From assembly GCA_050486445.1 (NCBI GenBank), contig JBJHDH010000002.1, positions 1 through 64,000 of the forward strand: a DNA stretch of 64,000 nucleotides, written 5' to 3'. Below, piece by piece: positions 28,637-36,843 of the stretch. The notes below the pieces were generated by a model. It worked only from the letters and a program-made list of their open reading frames with translations, did not search any database and was not told the origin of the DNA. The number at the start of each line of letters is the position of its first letter. Position 1 is the stretch's first letter. The position numbers and the translations under genes were made by a program. The DNA is from Euryhalocaulis sp050486445 (lineage in GTDB: Bacteria; Pseudomonadota; Alphaproteobacteria; Caulobacterales; Maricaulaceae).

Positions 28637-28689
28637 TCTGGACGCGGCGCGCGCCAGCGCATAAGCCGGGGCCTAGGAGAGTCGCGCGT

Positions 28690-29157
28690 ATGCCCGCACG
28701 TCATGCTTTCCCGATTCTTGCCGTCCTGTTGCTGGCCGCTTGCGGCCAGCCCGTTGGGGGCGCGCCGGACATTACCCTGACGGACGGCTGGGTGCGGACA
28801 ACGCCGGACGGCGCGGATGTGACCGCCGCCTATTTCACATTGACCAATAGCGGCGGCGCGGACCGGCTGCTCTCTGTCTCCAGCGATCAGGTAGAGCGGG
28901 TGGAGATGCATCGCGGCCATACAGATGCGGCCGGCGTGATGCGGATGGAACATGCCGAATCCATCGCCATCCCGGCCAGCGACGCGACGGCTCTGGCCCC
29001 CGGCGGCGACCAGCTGATGTTATATGGCGCGGCGGATCTGGCGCTCGGCCATACGGTCTGCATGCGGCTCAATTTTGCAAAAAGCCCCGGCCGCATCGCC
29101 TGTCTTCCGGTAATGGACGAGCCGCCTCTGTTCGGCCGGCAGGCCATTAGGGACTGA
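28690..29157 (+). CDS. PCu(A)C-family copper-binding lipoprotein (ligand set incomplete)
   Basis: 155 residues. Lipoprotein signal LLLAAC (Cys18), then a cupredoxin-like domain with the family wording VRTTPDGADVTAAYFTLTN. The first half of the copper motif is present (VEMH with His74, then Met84 and Met86). In the second half, which normally reads PGGxHxM, the His is Gln108 (PGGDQLMLYG); Met110 remains. PCu(A)C proteins deliver Cu(I) to cytochrome oxidase in the periplasm. With one ligand lost, metal affinity may be lower. Confidence 0.82.
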   Translation: MPARHAFPILAVLLLAACGQPVGGAPDITLTDGWVRTTPDGADVTAAYFTLTNSGGADRLLSVSSDQVERVEMHRGHTDAAGVMRMEHAESIAIPASDATALAPGGDQLMLYGAADLALGHTVCMRLNFAKSPGRIACLPVMDEPPLFGRQAIRD

Positions 29158-29283
29158 ATCACGCATTTTGCACTGGCGAGACACGGCCCATGTGCAGCGG
29201 GTGCAGGAACGGCGCAGCCATCAGCGTCGTTTCGCAATGACCACGATACCCCGTGGCAATAACCCCGGAAAACGGAGACAGAG

Positions 29284-29487
29284 ATGGCCAATCAGAACCC
29301 GCAAAACCAGCAAGGCGAAAACCGCCAGCAACAGGAGCAACGGCAGCAGGAGCAGCAGCAGCAGGCCCGCGGCCGTGAAGGACAACAGCAAGGCCAGGGT
29401 CAGCAAGGCCAAGGTCAGCAGGGCCAGGGTCAGCAGGCCCAACAGGAGCAGGACGAGCAGGAGCAGCAAAACCGGCAAAACCGGTAA
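29284..29487 (+). CDS. Small glutamine-rich low-complexity protein
   Basis: 67 residues, 33 of them Gln, with Asn, Glu, Arg and Gly making up most of the rest and no hydrophobic core. A 5-residue unit (GQQGQ) is repeated about three times, encoded by a 15-base tandem repeat near 29397-29440. A purine-rich stretch (CGGAGACAGAG) precedes the ATG. Codon choice alternates CAG/CAA, arguing against a simple triplet expansion only. Disordered; possibly a stress or aggregation-prone protein. It may also be a spurious reading of repeat DNA, but the start site and clean stop favour a gene. Confidence 0.55.
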   Translation: MANQNPQNQQGENRQQQEQRQQEQQQQARGREGQQQGQGQQGQGQQGQGQQAQQEQDEQEQQNRQNR

Positions 29488-29579
29488 CGCTCCGGTCCTG
29501 GGTTTCATTCTGACAACGCCCTCCGGCGCCCGCGCGCCGGGGGGTTCGTCGCGCGCCGCCCTCCTGTATGGTCCGCGCC

Positions 29580-30479
29580 ATGACGCCGCTCTCTTCCCTG
29601 AAAGACAGGCTTGCCGCCGGAACCTTCGTTCTGACGGCCGAGATCACCCCGCCCCTCTCCGCCAACGCTGAGGATTTGCTGGAAAAGGCCCGGCCCCTGA
29701 AGGACCTCGCCGACGCGGTGAATGTCACAGACGGGGCCAGCGCCCGCGCGCATATGGATTCCACCGTGGCCGCCGGATTTCTGGCGCGCGAGGGGATCGA
29801 GCCGATCCTTCAGCTCACCTGCCGCGACCGCAACCGCATCGCCCTGCAAAGCCTGCTGGTCGGCGCCGCGGCGATGGGCGTGCGCAATGTGCTGGTGCTG
29901 CGCGGCGACGACCCCAAAAAGGGCGACCAGCCAGACGCAAAACCCGTCTTCGATCTGGAATCGGCCGATCTGATCGCCACCATCGCCACGATCCGTGACC
30001 GCAGGGAATTGCCACACGGGCGCGCGGTGGGCGGCAAGGCGGATTTCTTTATCGGCGCCGCCGACATGCCCATCGACCCGCCAGAGGGCTGGGCCCCAAC
30101 CGGCCTCGAAAAAAAGATCGCGGCCGGCGCCGGCTTCGCCCAGACCCAGTTCTGCATGGATACAGGCGTGGCGCGGCGCTACGCCGCGCGCCTGCGCGAA
30201 CATGGGCTGACAGAGCGCGTCTCGCTGATCGTCGGCGTCGCGCCTTTGGCCTCCGCCCGCTCGGCGGCATGGATCAAGCAGAATCTGTTCGGCGCCATCG
30301 TGCCGGATGAATTTGTGTCACGGCTGGGAAACGCCTCCGACCCGAAGGCGGAAGGAATCGCCATCGCCGTCGATGTCATCCGCGAACTGATGGAGATCGA
30401 CGGCGTCGCCGGCGCGCATATCATGGCGCCGCTGAACGAAGCCGCGATCCCCGCCGTGATCGAATCCCTGCGGCGGTGA
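29580..30479 (+). CDS. metF: Methylenetetrahydrofolate reductase (MetF-like)
   Basis: 299 residues, TIM-barrel flavoprotein. Visible blocks are TAEITPPLSAN (with the catalytic-type Glu), VNVTDGASARAHMD, PILQLTCRDRNRIALQSLL, NVLVLRGDDP and GAGFAQTQFCMD. The reaction makes 5-methyl-THF for methionine synthesis. An alternative ATG at 29568 would add four residues; the one at 29580 matches the family start better. The protein is close to the short MetF form. The next gene starts 7 bases after the stop. Confidence 0.88.
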   Translation: MTPLSSLKDRLAAGTFVLTAEITPPLSANAEDLLEKARPLKDLADAVNVTDGASARAHMDSTVAAGFLAREGIEPILQLTCRDRNRIALQSLLVGAAAMGVRNVLVLRGDDPKKGDQPDAKPVFDLESADLIATIATIRDRRELPHGRAVGGKADFFIGAADMPIDPPEGWAPTGLEKKIAAGAGFAQTQFCMDTGVARRYAARLREHGLTERVSLIVGVAPLASARSAAWIKQNLFGAIVPDEFVSRLGNASDPKAEGIAIAVDVIRELMEIDGVAGAHIMAPLNEAAIPAVIESLRR

Positions 30480-30486
30480 GCCGGCG

Positions 30487-31323
30487 ATGAGTCCGCTGAT
30501 CTCCGCCCAGGATCTGCGCTCACTTCTCGGCGGGCCGGATGTTCGCCTGATCGACGCGAGCTGGCGGCTGGGCGGCACAGACATGCGCCCGGCCTTTGAG
30601 GCGGCGCACATTCCCGGCGCGGTCTTTTTCGACCTGGACGAAATCAGCGACCGCGCATCGCCTTTGCCGCACATGCTGCCCGCGCCGGAGGCTTTCGCGC
30701 AGGCCGCAGGCGCGCTCGGACTTTCAGAGACGAACCGCATCGTCGTCTATGACGACGGCGCCTTCATGTCCGCGCCGCGCGTATGGTGGAGTTTCCGCAT
30801 CTTCGGCGCGGACCGTGTGCAGGTCCTGGATGGCGGCCTGCCAGCATGGAAAGCCGGGGGCGGCGAACTGGAGAGCGGCGCCGCGAACCCCGCGCCCGCG
30901 CGCTTTCATGCGCGCTTCCGCCCGGAGCTGGTGCGCGATTACGGTCAGGTTCTGCATGTGGTGAACCATGGCGGCGCGCAGATTATCGACGCCCGCCCGG
31001 CGGAGCGGTTCCGCGCCGAGGCGCCAGAGCCCCGTCCCGGCATCCGCGGCGGCCATATGCCGGGCGCGCGCTGCCTGCCCATCGGCGATCTCTATGCTCC
31101 GGACGGGCGGATGAAAGACTCGGACGCCCTGCGCGCGGAGTTCGCGGCGGCGGGCGCGGACCCTTCCGCCCCCATCATCTCCACCTGCGGCTCGGGCGTC
31201 GCGGCCGCTGCGATCACGCTGGCGCTCGCCGTGCTGGGGCGGCAGGACGCCGCTGTCTATGACGGCTCCTGGACCGAATGGGGCGGCCGGGATGACAGCC
31301 CCATCGTCACCGGCGCAGCCTAA
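30487..31323 (+). CDS. sseA: 3-mercaptopyruvate/thiosulfate sulfurtransferase
   Basis: 278 residues, two rhodanese domains. The first has VRLIDASWRLGG and AHIPGAVFFDLDEISD; the second carries the active-site Cys near residue 235 in STCGSGVAAAAI, the CGSGV loop of mercaptopyruvate sulfurtransferases (thiosulfate-type rhodaneses have CRKGV). Likely cytoplasmic, handling sulfur or cyanide detoxification. Its stop overlaps the stop of the convergent malate synthase gene by 4 bases. Confidence 0.9.
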   Translation: MSPLISAQDLRSLLGGPDVRLIDASWRLGGTDMRPAFEAAHIPGAVFFDLDEISDRASPLPHMLPAPEAFAQAAGALGLSETNRIVVYDDGAFMSAPRVWWSFRIFGADRVQVLDGGLPAWKAGGGELESGAANPAPARFHARFRPELVRDYGQVLHVVNHGGAQIIDARPAERFRAEAPEPRPGIRGGHMPGARCLPIGDLYAPDGRMKDSDALRAEFAAAGADPSAPIISTCGSGVAAAAITLALAVLGRQDAAVYDGSWTEWGGRDDSPIVTGAA

Positions 31324-32939
31324 CCGCCGTTGGCGACGATCCACTCATAGGCCGGCAGGGTCAGGAACTCGGCGCAATCGTCAGCCAGCGACATGTCGCG
31401 GAAAATCTCGATGGCGGGGTCCAGATGGGGCCGCTCGCCGCCGGCGGCGCGGAGCTTGCCCATCTCGTCGTCCAGCAGCGAGAGCACCAGCGCCGCGTCC
31501 ACCTTGCGCCCGTCATCCAGCGCGGCGCCGAAACGCAGCCATTGCCAGATCTGGGTGCGGCTGATCTCGGCGGTCGCCGCGTCCTCCATCAGATTATAGA
31601 GCGGCACGGCGCCCCGGCCCATCAGCCACGCCTCGATATATTGCACGCCGACGCGGATATTCTCGCGCAGGCCCGCCTCGGTGCGCGCGCCCGAATGCAT
31701 CTGGAGCAAGTCCGCCTGGCTCAGCGTATCGGCCGGCGATTTGCCATGCTGGTTCGGCGCGGGCATCAGCCGGTCGAACACCTCCATCGCCGTGGACACC
31801 ATCGCCGGGTGCGCGACCCAGGTGCCATCGTGGCCCCAGCCGGCCTCGCGCTCCTTGTCGGCGCGCACCTTGGCGTAGGCGGCCTCGTTCGCAGCATCGT
31901 CGCCCTTGACCGGAATCTGCGCCGCCATGCCGCCCATCGCATGGGCGCCGCGCCGGTGGCAGACCTGGATCAGGCGTTTGGAATAGGCGGCCAGAAAATC
32001 GCTGCCCATGCCCATCACGGCGCGGTCCGGCGTCAGGAAGTCCGGATTCCTGCCCAGCCGCTTGATGGTGCTGAAAATATAATCCCAGCGGCCGCAATTC
32101 AGGCCGACGATATGTGTCTTCAGCGCGTGCAGAATCTCGTCCATCTCGAACGCCGCCGGGATGGTCTCGATCAGCACCGTGACCTTGGTGACGCCGGGCG
32201 CAAGGCCGAGCCGCTCTTCCGTATAGTCGATGACGTCATTCCACAGCGCCGCTTCGTGGCGCGATTCCAGTTTCGGCAAGTAAAAATACGGGCCGGAACC
32301 CGCATCCAGCGTCGCCTGCGCAGTGTGGAACATGTAAAGGCCGAAATCGAACAGCGAGCCGGACACCGGCTTGCCGTCCTTGGTCACATGCGCTTCGGGC
32401 AGATGCCATCCGCGCGGCCGGATTTTCAGCACCGCGCGATCCTTGTTCACCGCGTATTGCTTGCCGCTTTTCGGGTCGGTGAAGGCCAGCTCGCCATGCC
32501 AGAGGTCGATGAAATTGACCTGACCCTCAATCATGTTCGCCCAGGTGGGGGACGAGGCGTCCTCGAAATCCGCCATGAAGACTTTGGCGCCGGAATTCAG
32601 CGCATTGATAATCATCTTGCGGTCGACCGGGCCGGTGATCTCCACCCGCCGGTCCTGAAGATCGGCCGGAATCGGCGCCACTTTCCAGTCGCCCTCGCGA
32701 ATATCGCGCGTCTCTTCGGGAAAATCGGGCAGCGCGCCTTTGTCGAATTCCGCCTGGCGCGCCATGCGCGCCTCCAGCAGCGCCAGCCGCCTTGCGTCGA
32801 ACCGGTCGTGCAGCTCTTCCAGAAACGTGAGCGCCTCCTGGCTCAGAACTTCCGCCGCGCGCCCGTCCACGGGCCCAGAAATCTTCAGCACGCTGTCACC
32901 TGTCCACTGGTTCAAGGGAATCGCGGGCATTAGCCGCAT
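31320..32939 (-). CDS. aceB: Malate synthase A
   Basis: 539 residues. The family signature GLNCGRWDYIFSTIKRLG is near residue 270. Other conserved segments are MADFEDASSPTWANMIEG, WHLPEAHVTKDG and the C-terminal AGWGHDGTWVAHP. It condenses glyoxylate and acetyl-CoA to malate in the glyoxylate cycle. Starts at 32939 or 32930 are both possible. No isocitrate lyase in the window. A longer upstream reading frame exists but lacks a start signal. Confidence 0.95.
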   Translation of the reverse strand: MRLMPAIPLNQWTGDSVLKISGPVDGRAAEVLSQEALTFLEELHDRFDARRLALLEARMARQAEFDKGALPDFPEETRDIREGDWKVAPIPADLQDRRVEITGPVDRKMIINALNSGAKVFMADFEDASSPTWANMIEGQVNFIDLWHGELAFTDPKSGKQYAVNKDRAVLKIRPRGWHLPEAHVTKDGKPVSGSLFDFGLYMFHTAQATLDAGSGPYFYLPKLESRHEAALWNDVIDYTEERLGLAPGVTKVTVLIETIPAAFEMDEILHALKTHIVGLNCGRWDYIFSTIKRLGRNPDFLTPDRAVMGMGSDFLAAYSKRLIQVCHRRGAHAMGGMAAQIPVKGDDAANEAAYAKVRADKEREAGWGHDGTWVAHPAMVSTAMEVFDRLMPAPNQHGKSPADTLSQADLLQMHSGARTEAGLRENIRVGVQYIEAWLMGRGAVPLYNLMEDAATAEISRTQIWQWLRFGAALDDGRKVDAALVLSLLDDEMGKLRAAGGERPHLDPAIEIFRDMSLADDCAEFLTLPAYEWIVANGG

Positions 32940-33064
32940 CGGGGGCGGGCCTGTCAAATCACGCCCCGGACCCCGATCCGGGGCGCGCCCGGCTGCGCCG
33001 CCATGTGACAAGACGGACCCCGCCGCCTTGACCGGGCATGGGGGCCGGGGCCAGTTACGCCGCG

Positions 33065-34342
33065 ATGGACGAGGCCCGCCAGACCCCCATGATCGAGACA
33101 CTGGGATGCCGGCTGAACGCCTGGGAATCCGAGGCCATGCGCGGCCATGCGCGGGCGGCGGGGATCGGCCGCGCAGTCATTATCAATAGCTGCGCGGTCA
33201 CCGGCGAGGCCGTGCGCCAGACGCGCCAGGCCGTGCGCCGCGCCGCCCGGGCCAATCCCGGCGCGCCGGTGATCGTGACCGGCTGCGCCGCCCAGATCGA
33301 CCCGCAGGCCTTCGCCGCCATGCCAGAGGTCGCCCGCGTGCTCGGCAATGACGAGAAATTGACGCCCGAAACCTGGACCGGCCTGCTGGACGCGGAAACG
33401 CCGCGCGTGCGGGTGGGCGACATCATGCAGGCGCGCCAGACTCGCGGGGAGGCGCGCGGGGCGGAGATTCACGGAACCATGAGCCGCGCCCGCGCGCATC
33501 TTCAGGTGCAGACCGGCTGCGACCATCGCTGCACGTTTTGCGTCATCCCCTATGGGCGGGGGAATTCGCGCTCCGTGCCGCTGGTGGACGCGGTGGCGCG
33601 CGCCCGCGCGCTGGCCGATGCGGGCCATGCCGAGATCGTGCTGACCGGGGTGGACATTACGTCATGGGGGCACGATCTGGACGGCGCGCCGAAGCTCGGC
33701 CGCCTTGTGGCGGAGATTCTGCGCGCCGCCCCGGGGCTGACCCGCCTGCGCCTTTCCTCGCTCGACGCCATCGAGATTGACGAGGAACTGTTCGACCTGA
33801 TCGCGCATGAGACGCGCCTGGCGCCGCATCTGCATCTGTCGCTGCAATCGGGCGACGACATGATCCTGAAGCGGATGAAGCGGCGGCATTCCCGCGCAGA
33901 CGCCGTGGCGCTCACCGAGCGCCTGCGCGCCGCGCGGCCGGACATCGCCTTTGGCGCCGATCTCATCGCCGGGTTTCCGACCGAGACGGAGACGATGTTC
34001 GCCAACACCGAAGCGCTGATCGGTGATTGCGGACTCAGCTTTGTGCATGTGTTTCCGTTCAGCCCGCGCGAGGGAACGCCCGCCGCGCGGATGCCCCAGC
34101 TTGACCGGGCCGGGGTGAAGGCGCGCGCCGCGCGCCTGCGCGCTTGCGCGGACGATGCGCTGGCCCGCCATCACGCCCGCCGCGACGGCAGCCGCGCATC
34201 GCTTCTGGTGGAGCGTGCGGGCTGGGGCCGCGACGGCGATTTCACCCTGGCCCGCATCCCGGGCGGCGCGCAGGGCCAGATTCTTTCCGCCATTCTCCGC
34301 CCCGGCGCGGACGGCGCCATGAACGGATTGCTGGCGGCGTGA
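33065..34342 (+). CDS. mtaB: tRNA t6A37 methylthiotransferase MtaB
   Basis: 425 residues from the ATG at 33065; ATGs at 33038 and 33089 are also in frame. The N-terminal UPF0004 domain has the first cluster cysteines (TLGCRLN, NSCAVT, VTGCAAQ). The radical-SAM motif CDHRCTFC is near residue 155, followed by IPYGRGNSRSVP, and a C-terminal TRAM-like region closes the protein. NSCAVT and GCRLN mark MtaB rather than MiaB. It adds a methylthio group to t6A at position 37 of tRNAs reading ANN codons. First gene of the mtaB-ftsY-yciB unit. Confidence 0.9.
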   Translation: MDEARQTPMIETLGCRLNAWESEAMRGHARAAGIGRAVIINSCAVTGEAVRQTRQAVRRAARANPGAPVIVTGCAAQIDPQAFAAMPEVARVLGNDEKLTPETWTGLLDAETPRVRVGDIMQARQTRGEARGAEIHGTMSRARAHLQVQTGCDHRCTFCVIPYGRGNSRSVPLVDAVARARALADAGHAEIVLTGVDITSWGHDLDGAPKLGRLVAEILRAAPGLTRLRLSSLDAIEIDEELFDLIAHETRLAPHLHLSLQSGDDMILKRMKRRHSRADAVALTERLRAARPDIAFGADLIAGFPTETETMFANTEALIGDCGLSFVHVFPFSPREGTPAARMPQLDRAGVKARAARLRACADDALARHHARRDGSRASLLVERAGWGRDGDFTLARIPGGAQGQILSAILRPGADGAMNGLLAA

Positions 34343-34350
34343 CGGAAACG

Positions 34351-35280
34351 ATGGAAAAGAAAGGCCTGTTCAGCCGCTTCACCGAGGGGCTGAAACGCTC
34401 ATCCGACCGGCTGTCGGCGGATATCGGGGCGATTTTCACCCAGCGCCCGCCAGACGCCGAAACCCTGGAAGAGCTGGAAGATGCGTTGATCGCCGCCGAT
34501 CTCGGCGCGCGCGCGGCGGCCGGAATTGTGGAATCGCTGCGCGCCCGGCGCTTCGATCCCGGCGCCGGACCGGACGCCGTGCGCCGCGCGCTGGCGGAGG
34601 AGATCGCAACCCGCCTGAAGCCGTTCGAGGCGCCCTTCGCGCTGGGCGACGAGCGCCCGCAGGTCGTTCTCTTCGTCGGCGTCAATGGCGCGGGCAAGAC
34701 CACCACGCTCGGCAAGATCGCCGCGCGCCTGAGCGCGGAGGGAAAGCGCGTGCGGATGGCCGCCGGCGACACGTTCCGCGCCGCCGCTATCGAGCAGTTG
34801 CAGGTCTGGGGCGAACGCACCGGCGCGCCGGTCACCGTGCGCGAGGCCGGCGCCGATTCCGCCGGGCTGATTTTTGATGCTTATGAGACCGCCGCGCGCG
34901 AAGGCGCCGATGCGCTGCTGGCCGATACGGCCGGGCGTTTGCAAAACCGGCGCGAACTGATGGCGGAGCTGGAAAAGATCGTGCGCGTGCTGCGCAAGAA
35001 AAATCCCGCCGCGCCGCATCATGTGCTGCTGGTGCTGGACGCCACGGTGGGCCAGAACGCGCTGGCCCAGGCAGAGGCGTTCCGCGACGCCGCCGGCGTG
35101 ACCGGCATTGTGATGACCAAGCTGGACGGCACAGCCAAGGGCGGCGTGCTGCTGGCGGTTGCGGAAACCTGCCGCCTGCCTGTTTATTTCATTGGCGTCG
35201 GCGAAGGGGTCGAGGATTTGCAGCCCTTCGACGCCGAAGCGTTCGCCCGCGCGCTGGCCGGGCTGGAGGAAGATGCATGA
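34351..35280 (+). CDS. ftsY: Signal recognition particle receptor FtsY
   Basis: 309 residues. The N domain (about 5-90) is followed by the GTPase: GVNGAGKTTTLGK near 110, MAAGDTFRAAAIEQL, LADTAGRLQNRRELM, MTKLDGTAKGG and the closing IGVGEGVEDLQPFDAEAFA. It lacks the long acidic A domain of E. coli, as in most alphaproteobacteria. An in-frame GTG at 34339 overlaps the mtaB stop (GTGA) and could be the true start. Its last codons overlap the yciB ATG. The 3' end of this gene has been duplicated downstream (35964-36075). Confidence 0.95.
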   Translation: MEKKGLFSRFTEGLKRSSDRLSADIGAIFTQRPPDAETLEELEDALIAADLGARAAAGIVESLRARRFDPGAGPDAVRRALAEEIATRLKPFEAPFALGDERPQVVLFVGVNGAGKTTTLGKIAARLSAEGKRVRMAAGDTFRAAAIEQLQVWGERTGAPVTVREAGADSAGLIFDAYETAAREGADALLADTAGRLQNRRELMAELEKIVRVLRKKNPAAPHHVLLVLDATVGQNALAQAEAFRDAAGVTGIVMTKLDGTAKGGVLLAVAETCRLPVYFIGVGEGVEDLQPFDAEAFARALAGLEEDA

Positions 35281-35954
35281 GCAAGCCAGAGCCCGGAAAC
35301 CCGGCCCCGGAAACTCCCACGAGCGATTCCCCCGGTGGCCAGTCCGCCGGCGAGACCGCTGGCCAGGGCGCCAAGCTTATTGTCGATGTCGGCCCGGTCG
35401 TGGTGTTCGTGGCCGCCTATGCTCTGGCCAGCCGCTTCGCCGAGGGCGCGATCTTCTGGGCCACCGGCGCCTATATGGCGGCGATGGCGGTCGCGCTGCC
35501 CTTCGCCTGGTTTACCCAGCGCCGCGTGCCGCCGCTGCTGCTGTTTTCCGGCTGCATCGTCTTTGTGTTCGGCGCGCTGACGCTGTGGCTGCAATCCGAA
35601 CTGTTCGCCTATATCAAGCCGACCATCATCAACACCGCATTCGCGGTGATTATCGCCGGCTCGCTGCTCGCCGGTTACGACATCTGGAAACTGGTCTTCG
35701 GCGGGGTGATCGAACTGCCGAAAAGCGTCGGGCGCATTGTCGCCTGGCGCTGGGCCGGATGGTTTGTGTTTTTGGCCGTCCTGAACGAGGTGATGTGGCG
35801 CACCACGTCCGAGGCGTTCTGGGCTTATTTCAAGCTCTGGGGCGTGATGCCGCTGACCTTCCTGTTCGCCATGACCAATGTGCCGCTGACCATGAAATGG
35901 ACCGGCCGCACCGACGAGGAATTCCAGGAGTGGCTGGTGACCAAAGCCCGCTGA
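35277..35954 (+). CDS. yciB: Inner-membrane septation protein YciB (IspZ/septation protein A), copy 1
   Basis: 225 residues, five to six membrane helices. Family blocks: KLIVDVGPVVVFVAAYALA, RFAEGAIFWATGAYMAA, QSELFAYIKPTIINTAFAV and LNEVMWRTTSEAFWAYFKLWG. It is an envelope protein implicated in cell division and cell-wall synthesis. It opens with a hydrophilic 30-residue tail (SKPEPGNPAPETPTS). The ATG overlaps the ftsY stop. A second, diverged copy lies directly downstream. Confidence 0.93.
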   Translation: MSKPEPGNPAPETPTSDSPGGQSAGETAGQGAKLIVDVGPVVVFVAAYALASRFAEGAIFWATGAYMAAMAVALPFAWFTQRRVPPLLLFSGCIVFVFGALTLWLQSELFAYIKPTIINTAFAVIIAGSLLAGYDIWKLVFGGVIELPKSVGRIVAWRWAGWFVFLAVLNEVMWRTTSEAFWAYFKLWGVMPLTFLFAMTNVPLTMKWTGRTDEEFQEWLVTKAR

Positions 35955-35963
35955 GCGTCCGGA

Positions 35964-36075
35964 CGGAAACCTGCCGCCTGCCCATTCATTTCATTGGTAT
36001 CGGCGAGGGGATTCACAGCCCTTCGGCGCCAGAGCGTCCGACCGCGCGCTGGCCGGGCTGGAGAAAGATGTATGA
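35964..36075 (+). pseudogene. Duplicated 3' fragment of ftsY (remnant)
   Basis: The sequence matches the ftsY 3' end (35162-35280) closely over its length, including GCGCTGGCCGGGCTGGAG near the end. A 7-base deletion (near 35999-36020) breaks the frame, and the rest of ftsY is missing. It encodes the fragment ETCRLPIHFIGIGEG before the frame is lost. The fragment supplies the DNA just upstream of yciB copy 2, keeping an ATGA-like junction and probably its ribosome-binding site. Confidence 0.85.
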
Positions 36076-36728
36076 GCAAGTCAGAGTCTGGAAACCCGGC
36101 CCCGGACACCCGGGCGAGCAATTCCTCTGACGGCCAGTCGGCCGGCGAGACCGCCGGTCAGGGCGCCAAGCTTCTGGTCGATGTCGGGCCGGTCGTGGTG
36201 TTCGTCGTCACCTATAATCTCGCCGGCCATTTTGGCGAGGGCGCGGTCTTCTGGGCCACCGGCGCCTATATGGCGGCGATGGCGGCCGCGCTGCCTTTCG
36301 CCTGGTTTACCCAGCACCGCGTGCCGCCGCTGCTGCTGTTTACCGGCGCCATCATCTTGCTGTTCGGCGCGCTGACGCTGTGGCTGGAATCCGAACTCTT
36401 CGCCTATCTCACGCCGACCATCATCAATGGCGCCATCGCGGTCCTGATCGCAGGCTCGTTGCTGGCCGGCCATAATATCTGGAAGGTATTTTTCGACAGC
36501 GTGTTCGAATTGCCCGAGCGCATCTGGCGTATCCTGGCATGGCGCTGGTCCGGCTTTTTCCTGTTCATGGCTCTGCTGAACGAAGTGATGTGGCGCAATA
36601 TGTCCGAGGCGTTCTGGGCCAATTTCAAGCTTTGGGGCGTGATCCCGCTGACCTTCCTCTTCTTCATGGCCAATATTCCGCTGGCCAAGAAATGGTCCGG
36701 CAAGTCTGACGCGGAAGCCGAAAAATGA
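36072..36728 (+). CDS. Inner-membrane septation protein YciB, copy 2 (tandem paralog)
   Basis: 218 residues, a full-length paralog of the preceding YciB. Nearly every membrane helix is conserved (KLLVDVGPVVVFVVTYNLA, SELFAYLTPTIINGAIAV, LNEVMWRNMSEAFWANFKLWG). The differences are mostly conservative and the C-terminus is one-sided (KKWSGKSDAEAEK). The intact frame and conservative changes argue that it is expressed and selected, not decaying. A stem at 36730-36752 (AGGCCCG/CGGGCCT) follows its stop and may terminate the operon. Confidence 0.88.
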   Translation: MSKSESGNPAPDTRASNSSDGQSAGETAGQGAKLLVDVGPVVVFVVTYNLAGHFGEGAVFWATGAYMAAMAAALPFAWFTQHRVPPLLLFTGAIILLFGALTLWLESELFAYLTPTIINGAIAVLIAGSLLAGHNIWKVFFDSVFELPERIWRILAWRWSGFFLFMALLNEVMWRNMSEAFWANFKLWGVIPLTFLFFMANIPLAKKWSGKSDAEAEK

Positions 36729-36729
36729 G

Positions 36730-36752
36730 AGGCCCGCAGCCGCGCCGGGCCT
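36730..36752 (+). terminator. Possible terminator after the yciB pair
   Basis: 7-bp stem AGGCCCG (36730-36736) with CGGGCCT (36746-36752), 9-base loop, one base after the stop codon of yciB copy 2. The T-run is weak (TTC). Confidence 0.35.
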
Positions 36753-36831
36753 TCATCCGCCTTGCCGCGCCATTGAAGCGGGTCATGGCGGGGATTATGC
36801 ACGTCGGGGATAAATGTGCCCTCTCCGGGTG

Positions 36832-36837
36832 TATAAG
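36832..36837 (+). promoter_or_regulatory. Possible -10 element of a leaderless message
   Basis: TATAAG lies 6 bases before the ATG at 36844, preceded by lower-GC DNA. No Shine-Dalgarno exists between them (GCCCCCC), so transcription would start at or near the start codon. The -35 is poor. Confidence 0.35.
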
Positions 36838-36843
36838 CCCCCC

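Larger units (their letters stand above)
35162..36728 (+). repeat. Tandem duplication: ftsY tail plus yciB, two units
   Basis: Unit 1 is 35162-35954 and unit 2 is 35964-36728. Both begin with CGGAAACCTGCCGCCTGCC, run through the last part of ftsY, then a complete yciB. The offset is 802 bases at the left end and 795 at the yciB start, explained by a 7-base deletion in the second ftsY tail. The yciB copies have diverged clearly while keeping their reading frames. Confidence 0.85.
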
